Notes: generated by a model not told the origin, from the letters alone. A stretch of 64,000 nucleotides of DNA from Flavobacterium luminosum (GCF_023635005.1 NZ_JAMLJM010000003.1:186001-250000); one strand, 5' to 3'. Positions 1 through 8,434 are shown, counted from the first letter of the stretch. Made by a program: numbers and translations.

Positions 1-150
1 TTCAAACATTATTTCATCCAAACGGAATTAAAAGGTGGTTACATCAACATGAACGATATCAGAACCACTCACGATCCTGCTGACAGAGCGAGTCAAGATT
101 TTTGGTTTGCTCAGAGCGTTATTGCTGTTGGAGGAATTTTCAAATTATAA
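1..150 (+). CDS. 3' end of a CDS, probable outer-membrane protein (truncated by window edge)
   Basis: The frame is open from base 1 to the TAA at 148-150 and gives 49 residues with no in-window start worth choosing. The fragment ends in FWFAQSVIAVGGIFKL. Alternating hydrophobic residues with a near-terminal aromatic residue are typical of the last strand of an outer-membrane beta-barrel, but the family cannot be named from this piece. A strong intrinsic terminator follows directly, which supports this as a real gene end. The beta-barrel reading is inference. Confidence 0.7.
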   Translation, partial: FKHYFIQTELKGGYINMNDIRTTHDPADRASQDFWFAQSVIAVGGIFKL

Positions 151-154
151 GCTT

Positions 155-182
155 AAGCCCTGCAATTGCAGGGCTTTTTTTA
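155..182 (+). terminator. Intrinsic terminator after the first partial gene
   Basis: A perfect inverted repeat, AAGCCCTGCAA / TTGCAGGGCTT (155-176), is followed by a run of T to about 182. It lies 4 nt after the upstream stop codon. Confidence 0.9.
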
Positions 183-303
183 TGTTAATCGCGTAATTAT
201 TTATTGTTCAAAATATTACGTATAAACTAAAAGATTTCATCAGTTCTTCGTTTTCTTCATTTAAATCATTACAATTTATTTGTGAGTTTCCTTTTTTTTA
301 TTT

Positions 304-322
304 TACTTTGTTTTTCAAAGTT
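304..322 (+). promoter_or_regulatory. Palindromic operator ACTTTG-N5-CAAAGT upstream of the small membrane gene
   Basis: ACTTTG (305-310) and CAAAGT (316-321) form an inverted repeat with a 5-nt spacer, followed by TTCTTTTAAAA. The same block recurs at 1951-1980 just before another membrane gene. It overlaps TTACTTTG, a one-mismatch fit to the Bacteroidota -7 box TAnnTTTG, so a bound protein would block initiation. The winged-helix protein at 1637-1933 is the obvious candidate binder (inference). Confidence 0.55.
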
Positions 323-339
323 CTTTTAAAATTAAAACT

Positions 340-624
340 ATGTTAAACAAAAATCAACTATTTGTTTTAGGAGGCACATGTCTCTTATTACTTATTCCAT
401 TAATTGGAATGCTATTTACAAGTGAAATTAACTGGAGTCTTGGTGACTTTATCGTTATGGGTATCTTACTATCAGGATTAGGATTTATTTGTGAATTTGT
501 TTTTAGAAGAATTTCCAACAAAGCTTATAAATTAACTCTAATTGCATCACTAGTAATTGTATTTTTGCTAATTTGGATTGAACTGGCTGTAGGTGTTTTT
601 AACTCACCATTTGCTGGTTCGTAA
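340..624 (+). CDS. Small three-helix membrane protein, unknown function
   Basis: 94 residues with three clear hydrophobic segments, about residues 7-27, 36-56 and 64-88, joined by short polar loops (RRISNKAYK between the second and third). No catalytic motif is visible. The start is the ATG at 340, 18 nt after the palindromic operator. It heads a co-directional block of membrane proteins (to 1674), a winged-helix regulator and creD, with the next gene starting 31 nt downstream, so co-transcription is likely. The shared operator suggests control by the regulator encoded in the same block. Function unknown. Confidence 0.75.
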   Translation: MLNKNQLFVLGGTCLLLLIPLIGMLFTSEINWSLGDFIVMGILLSGLGFICEFVFRRISNKAYKLTLIASLVIVFLLIWIELAVGVFNSPFAGS

Positions 625-655
625 GCTAAATAATCTGGAAATAAATTTCTTTAAA

Positions 656-1270
656 ATGGATTCTAACAATTATTTACAAGACATAAAGGACATTAAACAA
701 ATGATGTCACAATCGTCACAATTTATCTCTCTAAGTGGTTTATCGGGAGTTTTAGCGGGTATTTATGCCATTATAGGTGCAATTTATGCAAATAGCTTGA
801 TTCTAAATTTAAGTTATGAGAAAACCTACATGACTCTTGAAAGCGAAACCTTTAAGAAAATAATAATTACAGCATTAGTTGTTCTAGTGGCATCACTAAT
901 GACTGCTTATGTAATGACTGTTAGAAAAGCTAAGAAAATGGAGGAAAACGTTTGGAATCCATCTTCAAGAAGACTATTAATTAATTTTTTAATTCCATTA
1001 GTAACTGGAGGAATTTTCGCTTTGCTCCTACTTCGTCATGGCTATTATGGTTTAGTTGCTCCAATAACTTTGTTGTTTTATGGTTTGGCTTGCTTGAACG
1101 CTAGTAAGTATACTTTACGTGATGTTAGATATTTAGGAATTACCGAAATTATTTTAGGCTTATTAGCTGTTGAATTTTCAGGATTTGGTTTGTACTTTTG
1201 GGCCATTGGATTTGGATTATGTCATATTGTATATGGTGGAATGATGCATTTTAAATACGATAGAAAATAA
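656..1270 (+). CDS. Integral membrane protein of the creD-linked block, unknown function
   Basis: 204 residues from the ATG at 656. An in-frame start at 593 would overlap the upstream gene by 32 nt and add an unlikely tail, so it was rejected. The protein opens with a soluble stretch rich in I, D and K (MDSNNYLQDIKDIKQMM), followed by about six hydrophobic segments between residues 26 and 200. The last codon overlaps the next start in TAATG, indicating translational coupling. Genes of this type are commonly seen next to a winged-helix regulator and CreD in Flavobacteria (general impression, not searched). No enzymatic motif is seen. Confidence 0.75.
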   Translation: MDSNNYLQDIKDIKQMMSQSSQFISLSGLSGVLAGIYAIIGAIYANSLILNLSYEKTYMTLESETFKKIIITALVVLVASLMTAYVMTVRKAKKMEENVWNPSSRRLLINFLIPLVTGGIFALLLLRHGYYGLVAPITLLFYGLACLNASKYTLRDVRYLGITEIILGLLAVEFSGFGLYFWAIGFGLCHIVYGGMMHFKYDRK

Positions 1271-1674
1271 TGATATCATTTATTCTTTTCTTAACAATTA
1301 ATATTGTTGTATTTACACTTGTTAAGTATTATTACGGAAATAAATATTCAACATTTAATCAATCAGTCATATGTTCTTTAGTATTTTATGTCTTAGCAGT
1401 AATTTGGGCATTTGGAACAAATATTTATCTTAAAAATGAGTTGGATGCTTTAGATTTAGATCATGATGGATTTTTTTCTCCTGTAGAACAAACAATTGAA
1501 CAACAAAGACTAATGAGAGAAGTAACTTCTGATTTAGGAAGAAATCTCGCTCCAATTACTGGAATATTCTATAGTATAATCTATTTTATATTCCTTTTGA
1601 TAGGTCAATATTTTTATATTACAATAAAAACAATCATTGAAAAACATAATTCAAAATATCAACAAAGCCTTTGA
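1270..1674 (+). CDS. Small membrane protein with a single EF-hand loop
   Basis: 134 residues. Hydrophobic segments lie near residues 2-19, 32-55 and 100-122. Between the second and third is a complete 12-residue EF-hand loop with acidic ligands D62, D64, D66, glycine G67 and E73 (DLDHDGFFSPVE), followed by EQTIEQQR. The loop could bind calcium. The ATG overlaps the upstream stop by one base, and the gene overlaps the start of the regulator gene by 38 nt, so this is a compact operon. The role is not known. A calcium-sensing membrane partner of the regulator/CreD block is only a guess. Confidence 0.75.
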   Translation: MISFILFLTINIVVFTLVKYYYGNKYSTFNQSVICSLVFYVLAVIWAFGTNIYLKNELDALDLDHDGFFSPVEQTIEQQRLMREVTSDLGRNLAPITGIFYSIIYFIFLLIGQYFYITIKTIIEKHNSKYQQSL

Positions 1675-1933
1675 TCACCGAATTCGTTTAGGAATCATGT
1701 CTGTACTTATGGTTAACGAAAGTGCCGACTTTACTACCTTAAAAGAATTACTAGGTGTTACTGATGGAAATTTAGCCAGCCATGCAAAAGCATTGGAAGG
1801 TGAAAATTATATTGTTGTTGAAAAACAATTTATTGGAAAAAAACCAAACACGAGCTATAAAGTTACAAAAGAAGGACGCAAAGCATTTCAAGAGCATATT
1901 GAAGCACTTGAAAAACTATTATCTAAAACATAA
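1637..1933 (+). CDS. Winged-helix transcriptional regulator (HTH_34/MarR-like)
   Basis: 98 residues: a compact winged-helix protein with FDHRIRLGIMSVLMV (first helix), FTTLKELLGVTDGNLASHAKALE (helix-turn-helix) and a wing NTSYKVTKEGRKAFQEH. The family is the short winged-helix type often paired with CreD in Bacteroidota. The start is TTG at 1637, inside the upstream gene. The next ATG would cut into the first helix, so TTG is preferred. It is the only DNA-binding protein in this block. The two ACTTTG-N5-CAAAGT palindromes at 304-322 and 1951-1970 are plausible targets, giving autoregulation of the block and of the pre-creD gene. Confidence 0.8.
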   Translation: MKNIIQNINKAFDHRIRLGIMSVLMVNESADFTTLKELLGVTDGNLASHAKALEGENYIVVEKQFIGKKPNTSYKVTKEGRKAFQEHIEALEKLLSKT

Positions 1934-1950
1934 TCTATTTTTTTACATAT

Positions 1951-1970
1951 TAACTTTGAATTTCAAAGTT
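1951..1970 (+). promoter_or_regulatory. Operator overlapping a -7 promoter box before the creD pair
   Basis: TAACTTTG (1951-1958) is an exact TAnnTTTG -7 box. It forms the left half of a 19-bp palindrome, AACTTTGAA-T-TTCAAAGTT (1952-1970). The following TTCTTTTAAAA runs straight into the ATG at 1980. The same arrangement precedes the gene at 340. This gives creD and its small partner their own regulated promoter within the block. Confidence 0.65.
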
Positions 1971-1979
1971 CTTTTAAAA

Positions 1980-2288
1980 ATGAAAACACTTAAAAAAATT
2001 CCCATTTCAACAGCCATTGCCTTAGTAAGCTTTGGCATTGGCACATTATTATTTCTTTCTTATATGATTACTTCCAATCGAGAATTAGTTTTGATAGGAT
2101 TCTTCTACACTTACCTGGCAGTAATTCTAAATTCTTTTGTACTTCTTTATCTAATATACCAACTTTTTGCAAAGACAAATAAAGAAGATACTGTAATCAG
2201 AATACTAATTCTAATTAGTAACATACCTATCGCTTACTTCTATTTTATAATAGTCGAGAATAAATTCAACAGTTTACAACCCTTTTAA
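1980..2288 (+). CDS. Small membrane protein preceding creD
   Basis: 102 residues from the ATG at 1980, which sits directly after the operator/promoter block. A longer in-frame ORF begins at 1782, but it runs antiparallel in frame through the regulator gene and is rejected. Three hydrophobic segments, roughly residues 9-30, 37-60 and 71-95, are separated by short charged loops (FAKTNKEDTVIR). The gap to creD is 11 nt, so the two are almost certainly co-transcribed and share control by the palindromic operator. Function unknown. Confidence 0.7.
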   Translation: MKTLKKIPISTAIALVSFGIGTLLFLSYMITSNRELVLIGFFYTYLAVILNSFVLLYLIYQLFAKTNKEDTVIRILILISNIPIAYFYFIIVENKFNSLQPF

Positions 2289-2299
2289 ATCAAATAACA

Positions 2300-3643
2300 A
2301 TGGAAACACAATTCAATCAACCAAAAAACAGCTTTTTTCAATCAACAACAGTAAAAATGGCCATGGTGGGTTTTTTAACCTTAATCCTACTTATACCTCT
2401 AGAATTTGTAAAAGATTTGATTTCTGAACGTTCAAATCGCAAAAAGGAAGTTGTAGAGGAAGTATCAAATCTTTGGGGAAAAGACATTTATTTTTATGGG
2501 CCAATTCTAAAAATTCCCTATAAATCATATGAAGAATACAACATCACTAATCCTAGAACTGGAGCAATAACTATTGAGAAGAAAGTCACAATAAAAAATG
2601 CTTTTTTCTTTCCTGAAAACTTTAATAGTAAAACAGATGCTAAAAAGAATACTTCATTAAAACGTGGTATTTATAACAATGTGGTATTTACAGCAAACAT
2701 GGATTTTCAAGGGAATTTTGGTAAACTTAATTTTGAAAAGTTAGGTATAAAATCAGAAGATTTATTATGGAATCAAGCTTCAATAGTGGTCAAAACAACA
2801 AATCTAAAGAGCATAAAAAGTGATTTAAATATTGCTTTGAACAATCAAAAACTGAATTTCGAATCAAAATCGGATGAAGATAATTTCTATGGCACTTTAA
2901 AATCAGACAAGTTTGATTATTCAACTTTGGCAAAAAGCCAAAGAATAGATTTCAAATTTAATATGGAATACAACGGAAGCAACAGTATTAAGTTTATACC
3001 TATTGGTAAAAAAAGTATTGTGAGTTTAGATTCTGATTGGGAATCGCCGAGTTTTGAAGGAGCTTTTGCAGCAAACGACACGACAAAAAAAATAAACAAA
3101 AAAGGCTTTCACGCCGATTGGAAAATTCTTGATATCAACAGATCTTTTTCGCAACAACACATAGAAAAAATTCCGAACCTGAACGATTATGCTTTTGGAG
3201 CTAAATTAATCGAAACTGTAGATGAATATCAACAAAACGAACGTGCATCAAAATATGGTTTCTTAGTAATTGGATTAACTTTCTTGGTGTTCTTTCTCAT
3301 CCAATCAATTAGCAAAATTACTATTCATATCTTCCAATACAGTATGATAGGTTTAGCACTAATTATGTTTTATACTTTATTGATTTCTATTACTGAGCAT
3401 TCGAGTTTTAAACTAGCTTATTTAATTGCAGGTATATCAGTAGTAACGATGATTAGCTTATATTCAAAATCGATACTGAATAAAAAATTTGCTGGATTTA
3501 TCGCGGTAGCTTTAACAGGCTTGTATACGTTTATTTATGTCATTATTCAATTAGAAAGCTATGCATTATTAGTTGGAAGCATTGGATTATTCGCAATTCT
3601 TGGAGCAGTAATGTATTTCTCTCGAAAAATTGAATGGAAATAA
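2300..3643 (+). CDS. creD: Cell-envelope integrity inner-membrane protein CreD
   Basis: 447 residues, normal for the family. An N-terminal transmembrane helix (about 20-40, with LTLILLIPLEFVKDLI) is followed by the conserved RSNRKKEVVEEVSNLWG, a large periplasmic beta-rich domain (GPILKIPYK) and about six C-terminal helices from residue 318. CreD is an inner-membrane envelope protein. In Enterobacteria it is part of the CreBC regulon, but here it is paired with a winged-helix regulator, as is common in Bacteroidota. It ends at a strong bidirectional terminator. The biochemical activity of the family is unknown. Confidence 0.9.
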   Translation: METQFNQPKNSFFQSTTVKMAMVGFLTLILLIPLEFVKDLISERSNRKKEVVEEVSNLWGKDIYFYGPILKIPYKSYEEYNITNPRTGAITIEKKVTIKNAFFFPENFNSKTDAKKNTSLKRGIYNNVVFTANMDFQGNFGKLNFEKLGIKSEDLLWNQASIVVKTTNLKSIKSDLNIALNNQKLNFESKSDEDNFYGTLKSDKFDYSTLAKSQRIDFKFNMEYNGSNSIKFIPIGKKSIVSLDSDWESPSFEGAFAANDTTKKINKKGFHADWKILDINRSFSQQHIEKIPNLNDYAFGAKLIETVDEYQQNERASKYGFLVIGLTFLVFFLIQSISKITIHIFQYSMIGLALIMFYTLLISITEHSSFKLAYLIAGISVVTMISLYSKSILNKKFAGFIAVALTGLYTFIYVIIQLESYALLVGSIGLFAILGAVMYFSRKIEWK

Positions 3644-3656
3644 TTTTCATAAAAAA

Positions 3657-3680
3657 GAAAAGCGCCAAATGGCGCTTTTC
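3657..3680. terminator. Bidirectional terminator between creD and the M28 peptidase gene
   Basis: A perfect 10-bp stem, GAAAAGCGCC (3657-3666) / GGCGCTTTTC (3671-3680), has an AAAT loop. A/T runs on both sides let it serve both converging genes. Confidence 0.92.
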
Positions 3681-5045
3681 TTATATCCCATATTTATCAA
3701 TTAAATAAATTAAAGAGGTCATTGTGGCTGCACCCAATTCTAATTCGCGTTTATTAATCGCTTCAAAAGTATCATTAGAAGCATGATGATGATCAAAATA
3801 ACGTTGTGAATCTGGTCGCAAGCCCGCTTTTACAATACGTTTGGACGTTAGATCCTGAATATCGGCTCCACTGTATCCTCTAGTAAAATAGTGAATCAAA
3901 TAAGGCTCAAAAAGCGATTTCCACTGCACAATTTTTTCAAAACTAGCATCATCGGCTTCGAAAGAAAAACCTCTCGGGGTAAAGCCTCCCGAATCGCTCT
4001 CCATGGCAAAAATGTGATTTTCTTTGTTTTTCAAAGACAACTCTTCATATTTATCACCGCCACGGCCTCCATTTTCCTCATTCATGAACAAAACCACACG
4101 TAACGTATTTTTTGGTTTGTATCCTAAATTTTTAAAAATATACGCTACATCCATACTTTGTACGCAACCCGCACCATCGTCATGAGAACCGTCTGCCAAA
4201 TCCCATGAATCGAGATGACCGCCTACTACCATTATGTTTTCGGGTGTTTCACTCCCTTTAATTTCCCCTACTACATTATAAGACAATACATCTTCCTCTT
4301 GAAAACAAGACTGTTTGAAATAAAACATAAGTTTAGGATTGGCTTTTAGTTTTTTACTCAACAATTCCGCACCATTTGTACTAATGGCACAAGCAGGAAT
4401 GCGTTGTTCTACCGGTAAATCTCCATAACTAGTGTTCCCAGCATGAGGAAGGTCGTCTAATCTGAAGTTTAAAGAACGTACAATTACACCAATAGCTCCA
4501 TATTTTGAAGCCTCTTTAGCTCCGGCTCTACGCTGATCTCCAGCTCCCGAATAAGCTCTGAAAGCTTCAATCTGACTGTGATCCATCGAACGGTTGAAAA
4601 AGACTATTTTTCCTTTCAATTTTTCAACACCTAAAACTTCCAATTCTTTTAAGGATTGAACTTCTACTACTTCTGCGCTAATTCCTTTTTTGGATGTTGC
4701 TACAGAACCTCCTAAAGCACAAATAGGAACGCTTACTTTTTTATTTCCATCTTTGAAGTATGCTTCTTCTTTTTCTCCTCTCACCCATTTGGGCACCATA
4801 ACTTCCTGCAAATACACTTTATCAAACACTCCCAAAGCTTCCATCTGTGCTTTAGTGTATTCAACTGCTTTTTGAGCTCCTTCTGATCCTGACAATCGAG
4901 GGCCTATCGAATTAGACAGATATTCTAACCAAGTATAACTTTTGGAATTAGTCAAAGCTTGATGATAAATTGCTTTGAGTTGTTCTTCATCTGACTTTTG
5001 AGCAAATCCAGTAGCAAAAGCCAATAATAGTATCCATTTTTTCAT
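3681..5045 (-). CDS. M28-family zinc aminopeptidase/carboxypeptidase, exported
   Basis: 454 residues. An N-terminal signal peptide (MKKWILLLAFATGFAQ) sends it out of the cytoplasm. A PA-type insert (about 105-250) precedes the M28 catalytic core. Di-zinc ligands and catalytic residues are visible: GGHLDSWD (H277), SHDDGAG (D290), NEENGG (catalytic E323/E324), ESDSGG (D351) and HHHASND (about 419-425). The family removes amino acids or dipeptides from peptides. The closest well-known architecture is plasma glutamate carboxypeptidase. It appears to be a single-gene unit that shares the 3657-3680 terminator with creD. Confidence 0.9.
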   Translation of the reverse strand: MKKWILLLAFATGFAQKSDEEQLKAIYHQALTNSKSYTWLEYLSNSIGPRLSGSEGAQKAVEYTKAQMEALGVFDKVYLQEVMVPKWVRGEKEEAYFKDGNKKVSVPICALGGSVATSKKGISAEVVEVQSLKELEVLGVEKLKGKIVFFNRSMDHSQIEAFRAYSGAGDQRRAGAKEASKYGAIGVIVRSLNFRLDDLPHAGNTSYGDLPVEQRIPACAISTNGAELLSKKLKANPKLMFYFKQSCFQEEDVLSYNVVGEIKGSETPENIMVVGGHLDSWDLADGSHDDGAGCVQSMDVAYIFKNLGYKPKNTLRVVLFMNEENGGRGGDKYEELSLKNKENHIFAMESDSGGFTPRGFSFEADDASFEKIVQWKSLFEPYLIHYFTRGYSGADIQDLTSKRIVKAGLRPDSQRYFDHHHASNDTFEAINKRELELGAATMTSLIYLIDKYGI

Positions 5046-5079
5046 TTTATAAGTATTTGGGAATATAAATTAACGAAAT

Positions 5080-5104
5080 AAAAAAATCCCGACAAAATCG
5101 GGAT
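5080..5104 (-). terminator. Intrinsic terminator of the dehydrogenase gene
   Basis: On the minus strand, ATCCCGA-TTTTG-TCGGGAT (5104 down to 5086) is followed by a T run. It begins 7 nt after the stop of the dehydrogenase gene. Confidence 0.9.
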
Positions 5105-5110
5105 CTTAAT

Positions 5111-6313
5111 TTATTTTCCATCTACGTAGTCCTGCAGATAATGGAATCGTTTTGTTAATTTTCCATCTTTACAAATGGTCGCTCTTTCTAGAATTCCATC
5201 GGCATCATCATTATAGAAAGCCGGAATGACATGCTGTAAAAACATTTCCCCGAAGCCTTCACTAGCATCTTTAGGCAACTCACAAGGTAAATTATCCACT
5301 GCCATTACCACAATGGCTCCCGGATGATCGTAATGAACCTCTTTGTGCTCTCTTGGATAATAACCATAAATAGGATCTGCAATGGTAGATGCTCTTAGAG
5401 TACAAGCCACTGGACCGTCTACATCGCAGGAAACATCTGCAACCACTTTAATTTTATTATCAGGAGCATTCAACATTTCACGGGTTAGAATTACCGGCGC
5501 TCCATTTCCGTAAAAATGACCGGCAATGTAAATGTCGGACACTTTCGTAAAACGCTCGAAATCGGAAACATAATCCTGAGGATTATTATAAAAATCTGAA
5601 TTATTTAGAATTTGTCCGTCTTTGCGTCTGTTATAGTCTAACACATCAATTTGAGTATAAACGGGTTGTGTATAGGTTTTTGTTAAAAAATCCTCTGGAG
5701 TCACTTGTTTGATCTTCATTGCATCTAGGATCTCTTTGGCTCCCATACCCACTTTACCGTGTCCTGTCAGTACAATCTTCACCGGCGGTAACATCGGGCG
5801 ACGTAAACGTTCTACTAAAGCTTCTTTATCGGCTAAGGTCTCTGCTTTAGGCAAATTGAATAAATCGTATTTAATACCAAACGCTCTAAAAGCATTGTAA
5901 GCCCCTACAATTCCCGCATAACGTCCAAAACCAATCAACCGATTATTAGCCGCATTGACAATCGTTTCATGATCTATAAGCTGGATGTTTTTTTCTAGAC
6001 AAGCCACCAATAACTTTTGGTTGTGGGGCTGCTTTTTTATCGTATGGGAAAAAAAGAAATACTTTTTGTTGGGAATCAAATGTTCTACAGGTACTTCTTT
6101 AACTCCAATAAGAACATCACAATCGGTAAGATCCTGACTCACTTCGAAACCTAACTTTGCGTAGGCCTCGTCTGGGAATACTCTAATATCTGAAGACTCA
6201 ACTTTAATATTTGCCTGTGGGAACTTTTCTTTTAACTGCACCAATTCATCTGGTGAAAAAACCACACGTCTGTCTGGCGGATTTTTTCTTTCTTTAATAA
6301 TTCCGAATTTCAT
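5111..6313 (-). CDS. NAD(P)-dependent dehydrogenase of the AlaDH/PNT - saccharopine dehydrogenase (lysine-forming) family
   Basis: 400 residues. The N-terminal half has the AlaDH/PNT signature features KERKNPPDRRVVFSP and DCDVLIGVKEVP. The centre carries IDHETIVNAANNRLIGFGRYAG. A Rossmann segment with VKIVLTGHGKVGMGAKEIL (near residues 178-196) binds NAD(P). VVADVSCDVDGPVACTLR matches the region typical of Lys1-type saccharopine dehydrogenases. It probably interconverts a substrate amine and a 2-oxo acid with NAD(P)H. The exact substrate cannot be read from the sequence, and 'alanine dehydrogenase' is the alternative name. It is cytoplasmic. Its promoter is at 6374-6403 and its terminator at 5080-5104, so it is monocistronic. 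Confidence 0.75.
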   Translation of the reverse strand: MKFGIIKERKNPPDRRVVFSPDELVQLKEKFPQANIKVESSDIRVFPDEAYAKLGFEVSQDLTDCDVLIGVKEVPVEHLIPNKKYFFFSHTIKKQPHNQKLLVACLEKNIQLIDHETIVNAANNRLIGFGRYAGIVGAYNAFRAFGIKYDLFNLPKAETLADKEALVERLRRPMLPPVKIVLTGHGKVGMGAKEILDAMKIKQVTPEDFLTKTYTQPVYTQIDVLDYNRRKDGQILNNSDFYNNPQDYVSDFERFTKVSDIYIAGHFYGNGAPVILTREMLNAPDNKIKVVADVSCDVDGPVACTLRASTIADPIYGYYPREHKEVHYDHPGAIVVMAVDNLPCELPKDASEGFGEMFLQHVIPAFYNDDADGILERATICKDGKLTKRFHYLQDYVDGK

Positions 6314-6373
6314 TTATTGGGTATTTCAATTGAATAACTAAACAAATAATCACTTTTACGAATGATTTTGTTG

Positions 6374-6403
6374 CAAATATAACTTTTATCAAATAGAAAT
6401 CAA
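6374..6403 (-). promoter_or_regulatory. Promoter of the dehydrogenase gene (TTG-N19-TATATTTG)
   Basis: On the minus strand, TTG (6403-6401) is separated by 19 nt from TATATTTG (6381-6374). This is a full match to the Bacteroidota -33/-7 layout. It drives the gene starting at 6313. Confidence 0.7.
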
Positions 6404-6440
6404 GTAGAATTAATCTATAAAAACCATTCGGCTAAAAAGA

Positions 6441-6448
6441 TATCTTTG
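6441..6448 (+). promoter_or_regulatory. -7 box TATCTTTG of the serine hydrolase gene
   Basis: An exact TAnnTTTG lies 30 nt before the ATG at 6479. It shows that the longer in-frame TTG start at 6446 lies inside the promoter and is not used. Confidence 0.65.
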
Positions 6449-6478
6449 GTTATATTTGCTTTCCTATTTTTAATACCA

Positions 6479-7693
6479 ATGATTCGTCTATTTCATACTA
6501 AATATATTACGCTTGCTTTAAGTTCTTTGCTTTTATTCTCTTGTAAATCAGAAAAAAAGAAACCGGTGATTACAAAAGAAGAAACTAAGATTAACGGAGT
6601 TTATACGCTACAGCCTTACACCGAAAACAACTCAAACCTGAGTCCAGAAAGAAAGCAACAAATACGAGACAGCCTTCAATATTTATACAATAAAGAGTTC
6701 TTTACCAATGATTTTTCAGGTAGTCTCTTAGTGGCTCAAAACGGAGAAATCCTTTATGAACACTACAGTGGCATGCGAGATTTCAAGAAGCAACAACCTA
6801 TTACATCGAATACTCCACTGCATATTGCTTCTGTGAGTAAAGTGCTTACAGCGACCGCCACGATGTTGTTGGTTGATTCTAAAAAAATAAGTCTAGACCA
6901 AAAAGTCAATACTATTTTAAAGGATTTTCCTTACGAAGACATTACGCTGCGTTTGTTGTTAAATCACCGAAGTGGTTTAAGGAATTACAGTTATTTTACC
7001 GACAAAAAAGAGGTTTGGAACAAAAGAGATACGTTACGAAACAGTGATATCATTCCATTAATCCGAAAGCACAATATCGATTTGGAATTTAGACCCGATT
7101 CTCGTTTTAGTTATTGCAATACCAATTATGCTCTATTAGCACTGATTATCGAAAAAGAGACGCAAATGGATTATCGTACAGCGATGAAAAAACTGATTTT
7201 CGAGCCTTTAAAAATGAAAGATACCTATGTTTTTGACATGAAAAAACATGGCGATACGACGAGTCATTCTTACAAAGGAAACAAAATTCAATACCCGCTG
7301 AATCATTTGGATGACATCTACGGGGACAAAAATATTTATTCTACTGTCAGAGATTTATTAAAATTTGACATGGCAACTTATCATTCGTCCTATTTGAATG
7401 AGAAATTACGACAAGAAATCTACAAAGGGTACAGTTATGAAAGTAAAGGAATTCGAAACTACGGTCTAGGAATCCGCTTGTTAGAATGGAAAGACGGCAA
7501 ACAACTCTTTTATCATAACGGTTGGTGGCACGGCAATACTTCGGCTTACATTCATTTACGAAAAGAAAAAGCCACTTTACTTTGTTTATCGAATAAGTAT
7601 ACTCGAAAAACCTACTATTTAAAATTAGCCACCGGATTATTTGGCGATTATCCCTTTCATATCAAAAAGAAAGGGGACGAAATTTTGGAATGA
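6479..7693 (+). CDS. Class C beta-lactamase-fold serine hydrolase, lipoprotein
   Basis: 404 residues from the ATG at 6479. An N-terminal lipoprotein signal ends at C22 (SLLLFSC), predicting anchoring to a membrane. The beta-lactamase/DD-peptidase fold is shown by the SxxK motif S118-VS-K121, by Y212-C-N214 (YxN) and by a late HNGWWHG segment (HxG). This family covers class C beta-lactamases, DD-peptidases and esterases, and the substrate cannot be decided here. The gene has its own promoter at 6441-6448 and is followed by ssrA. The longer ORF from 6446 was rejected because it starts in the promoter. Confidence 0.85.
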   Translation: MIRLFHTKYITLALSSLLLFSCKSEKKKPVITKEETKINGVYTLQPYTENNSNLSPERKQQIRDSLQYLYNKEFFTNDFSGSLLVAQNGEILYEHYSGMRDFKKQQPITSNTPLHIASVSKVLTATATMLLVDSKKISLDQKVNTILKDFPYEDITLRLLLNHRSGLRNYSYFTDKKEVWNKRDTLRNSDIIPLIRKHNIDLEFRPDSRFSYCNTNYALLALIIEKETQMDYRTAMKKLIFEPLKMKDTYVFDMKKHGDTTSHSYKGNKIQYPLNHLDDIYGDKNIYSTVRDLLKFDMATYHSSYLNEKLRQEIYKGYSYESKGIRNYGLGIRLLEWKDGKQLFYHNGWWHGNTSAYIHLRKEKATLLCLSNKYTRKTYYLKLATGLFGDYPFHIKKKGDEILE

Positions 7694-7711
7694 TATTTGA
7701 TATTAATTTAG

Positions 7712-7719
7712 TATTTTTG
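7712..7719 (+). promoter_or_regulatory. -7 box of ssrA
   Basis: TATTTTTG matches TAnnTTTG and ends 11 nt before the first base of the mature tmRNA at 7731. Confidence 0.6.
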
Positions 7720-7730
7720 CAAAAGATTAA

Positions 7731-8127
7731 GGGGTCGACTGGTTTTGACAGCGAGTGGAATTAATCAGTAAGCATGTTGAGCATTGAGGTGTTGCTCATT
7801 AATATAATGTCTCGAACTTTTACACGGCGAAAATAATTACGCTTTAGCTGCTTAATCCGAAGTTTAGTACGATTTGCCTAGTTCTCACAAGGTGGGAAAG
7901 CTAGATTCTCCTCAAAAGCCTTGGTTTGTGGCGGTTGGATAAGGGGAACCGTAAAAATAAACCTAGGGAAGGTAATGCTTTAAATCCTTCCTGACACTGA
8001 TCAAGCTAAGCTTAAAGTTGCTGTTCTTGGCGTCGCTTTAAGTCGAAAAACTAAGCAAGAACTAAACATGTAGAAAGCTTTTTGATTGCTTGTTTGGACC
8101 CGAGTTCGATTCTCGGCGACTCCACTA
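7731..8127 (+). ncRNA. ssrA: tmRNA (transfer-messenger RNA)
   Basis: It opens with GGGGTCGACTGGTTTTGACA, and the 3' part carries GAGTTCGATTCTC (T-arm) and CGACTCCA, which pairs with the 5' GGGGTCG as an acceptor stem. The tag reading frame at 7826-7855 (first codon GGC) encodes GENNYALAA and then TAA, the tag type expected for Flavobacteria. The sequence after the discriminator A (8124) is CTA, so the CCA end is probably added after processing. The RNA rescues stalled ribosomes with SmpB and marks the product for proteolysis. A strong terminator follows. Confidence 0.97.
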
Positions 8128-8148
8128 AAACAATTTCATTTTGAAGCA

Positions 8149-8186
8149 AAAGCCTGTAAATCGTATGATTTACAGGCTTTTTTGTT
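8149..8186 (+). terminator. Terminator of ssrA
   Basis: A perfect 14-bp stem (8149-8162 with 8167-8180, AAAGCCTGTAAATC / GATTTACAGGCTTT) has a 4-nt loop and is followed by a T run to about 8186. Confidence 0.92.
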
Positions 8187-8315
8187 TTTCTCTCTTATTC
8201 AATATCACTTTTTTCATTCCTATTCTTTGTATTTTCCAATCAATATATATTTGGAAAAATATAATTATTTGAATGTTTTGTATTTTTTGAACTTAATAAA
8301 AGTAATCCATTAACT

Positions 8316-8352
8316 AAAAAAGAGACTTTATCATTAAGACAAAATCTCTTTT
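8316..8352 (-). terminator. Possible terminator of the minus-strand redox block
   Basis: AAAAGAGA / TCTCTTTT arms (8352-8345 and 8324-8317 on the minus strand) enclose a loop of about 20 nt, and T6 follows. The loop is long, so the call is weak. Its position after the small ORF at 8435-8563 fits. Confidence 0.35.
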
Positions 8353-8434
8353 ACCAAATTAACTAAAACTATAAGATTATGGAAATTGATTGGTAATTAG
8401 GATATACCAATTTCTTTTAATAGGAAGGAAATCA

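Noticed and set aside
1782..1979. N-terminal extension of the pre-creD gene
   Set aside because: It overlaps the winged-helix regulator gene in another frame and crosses the operator/promoter.
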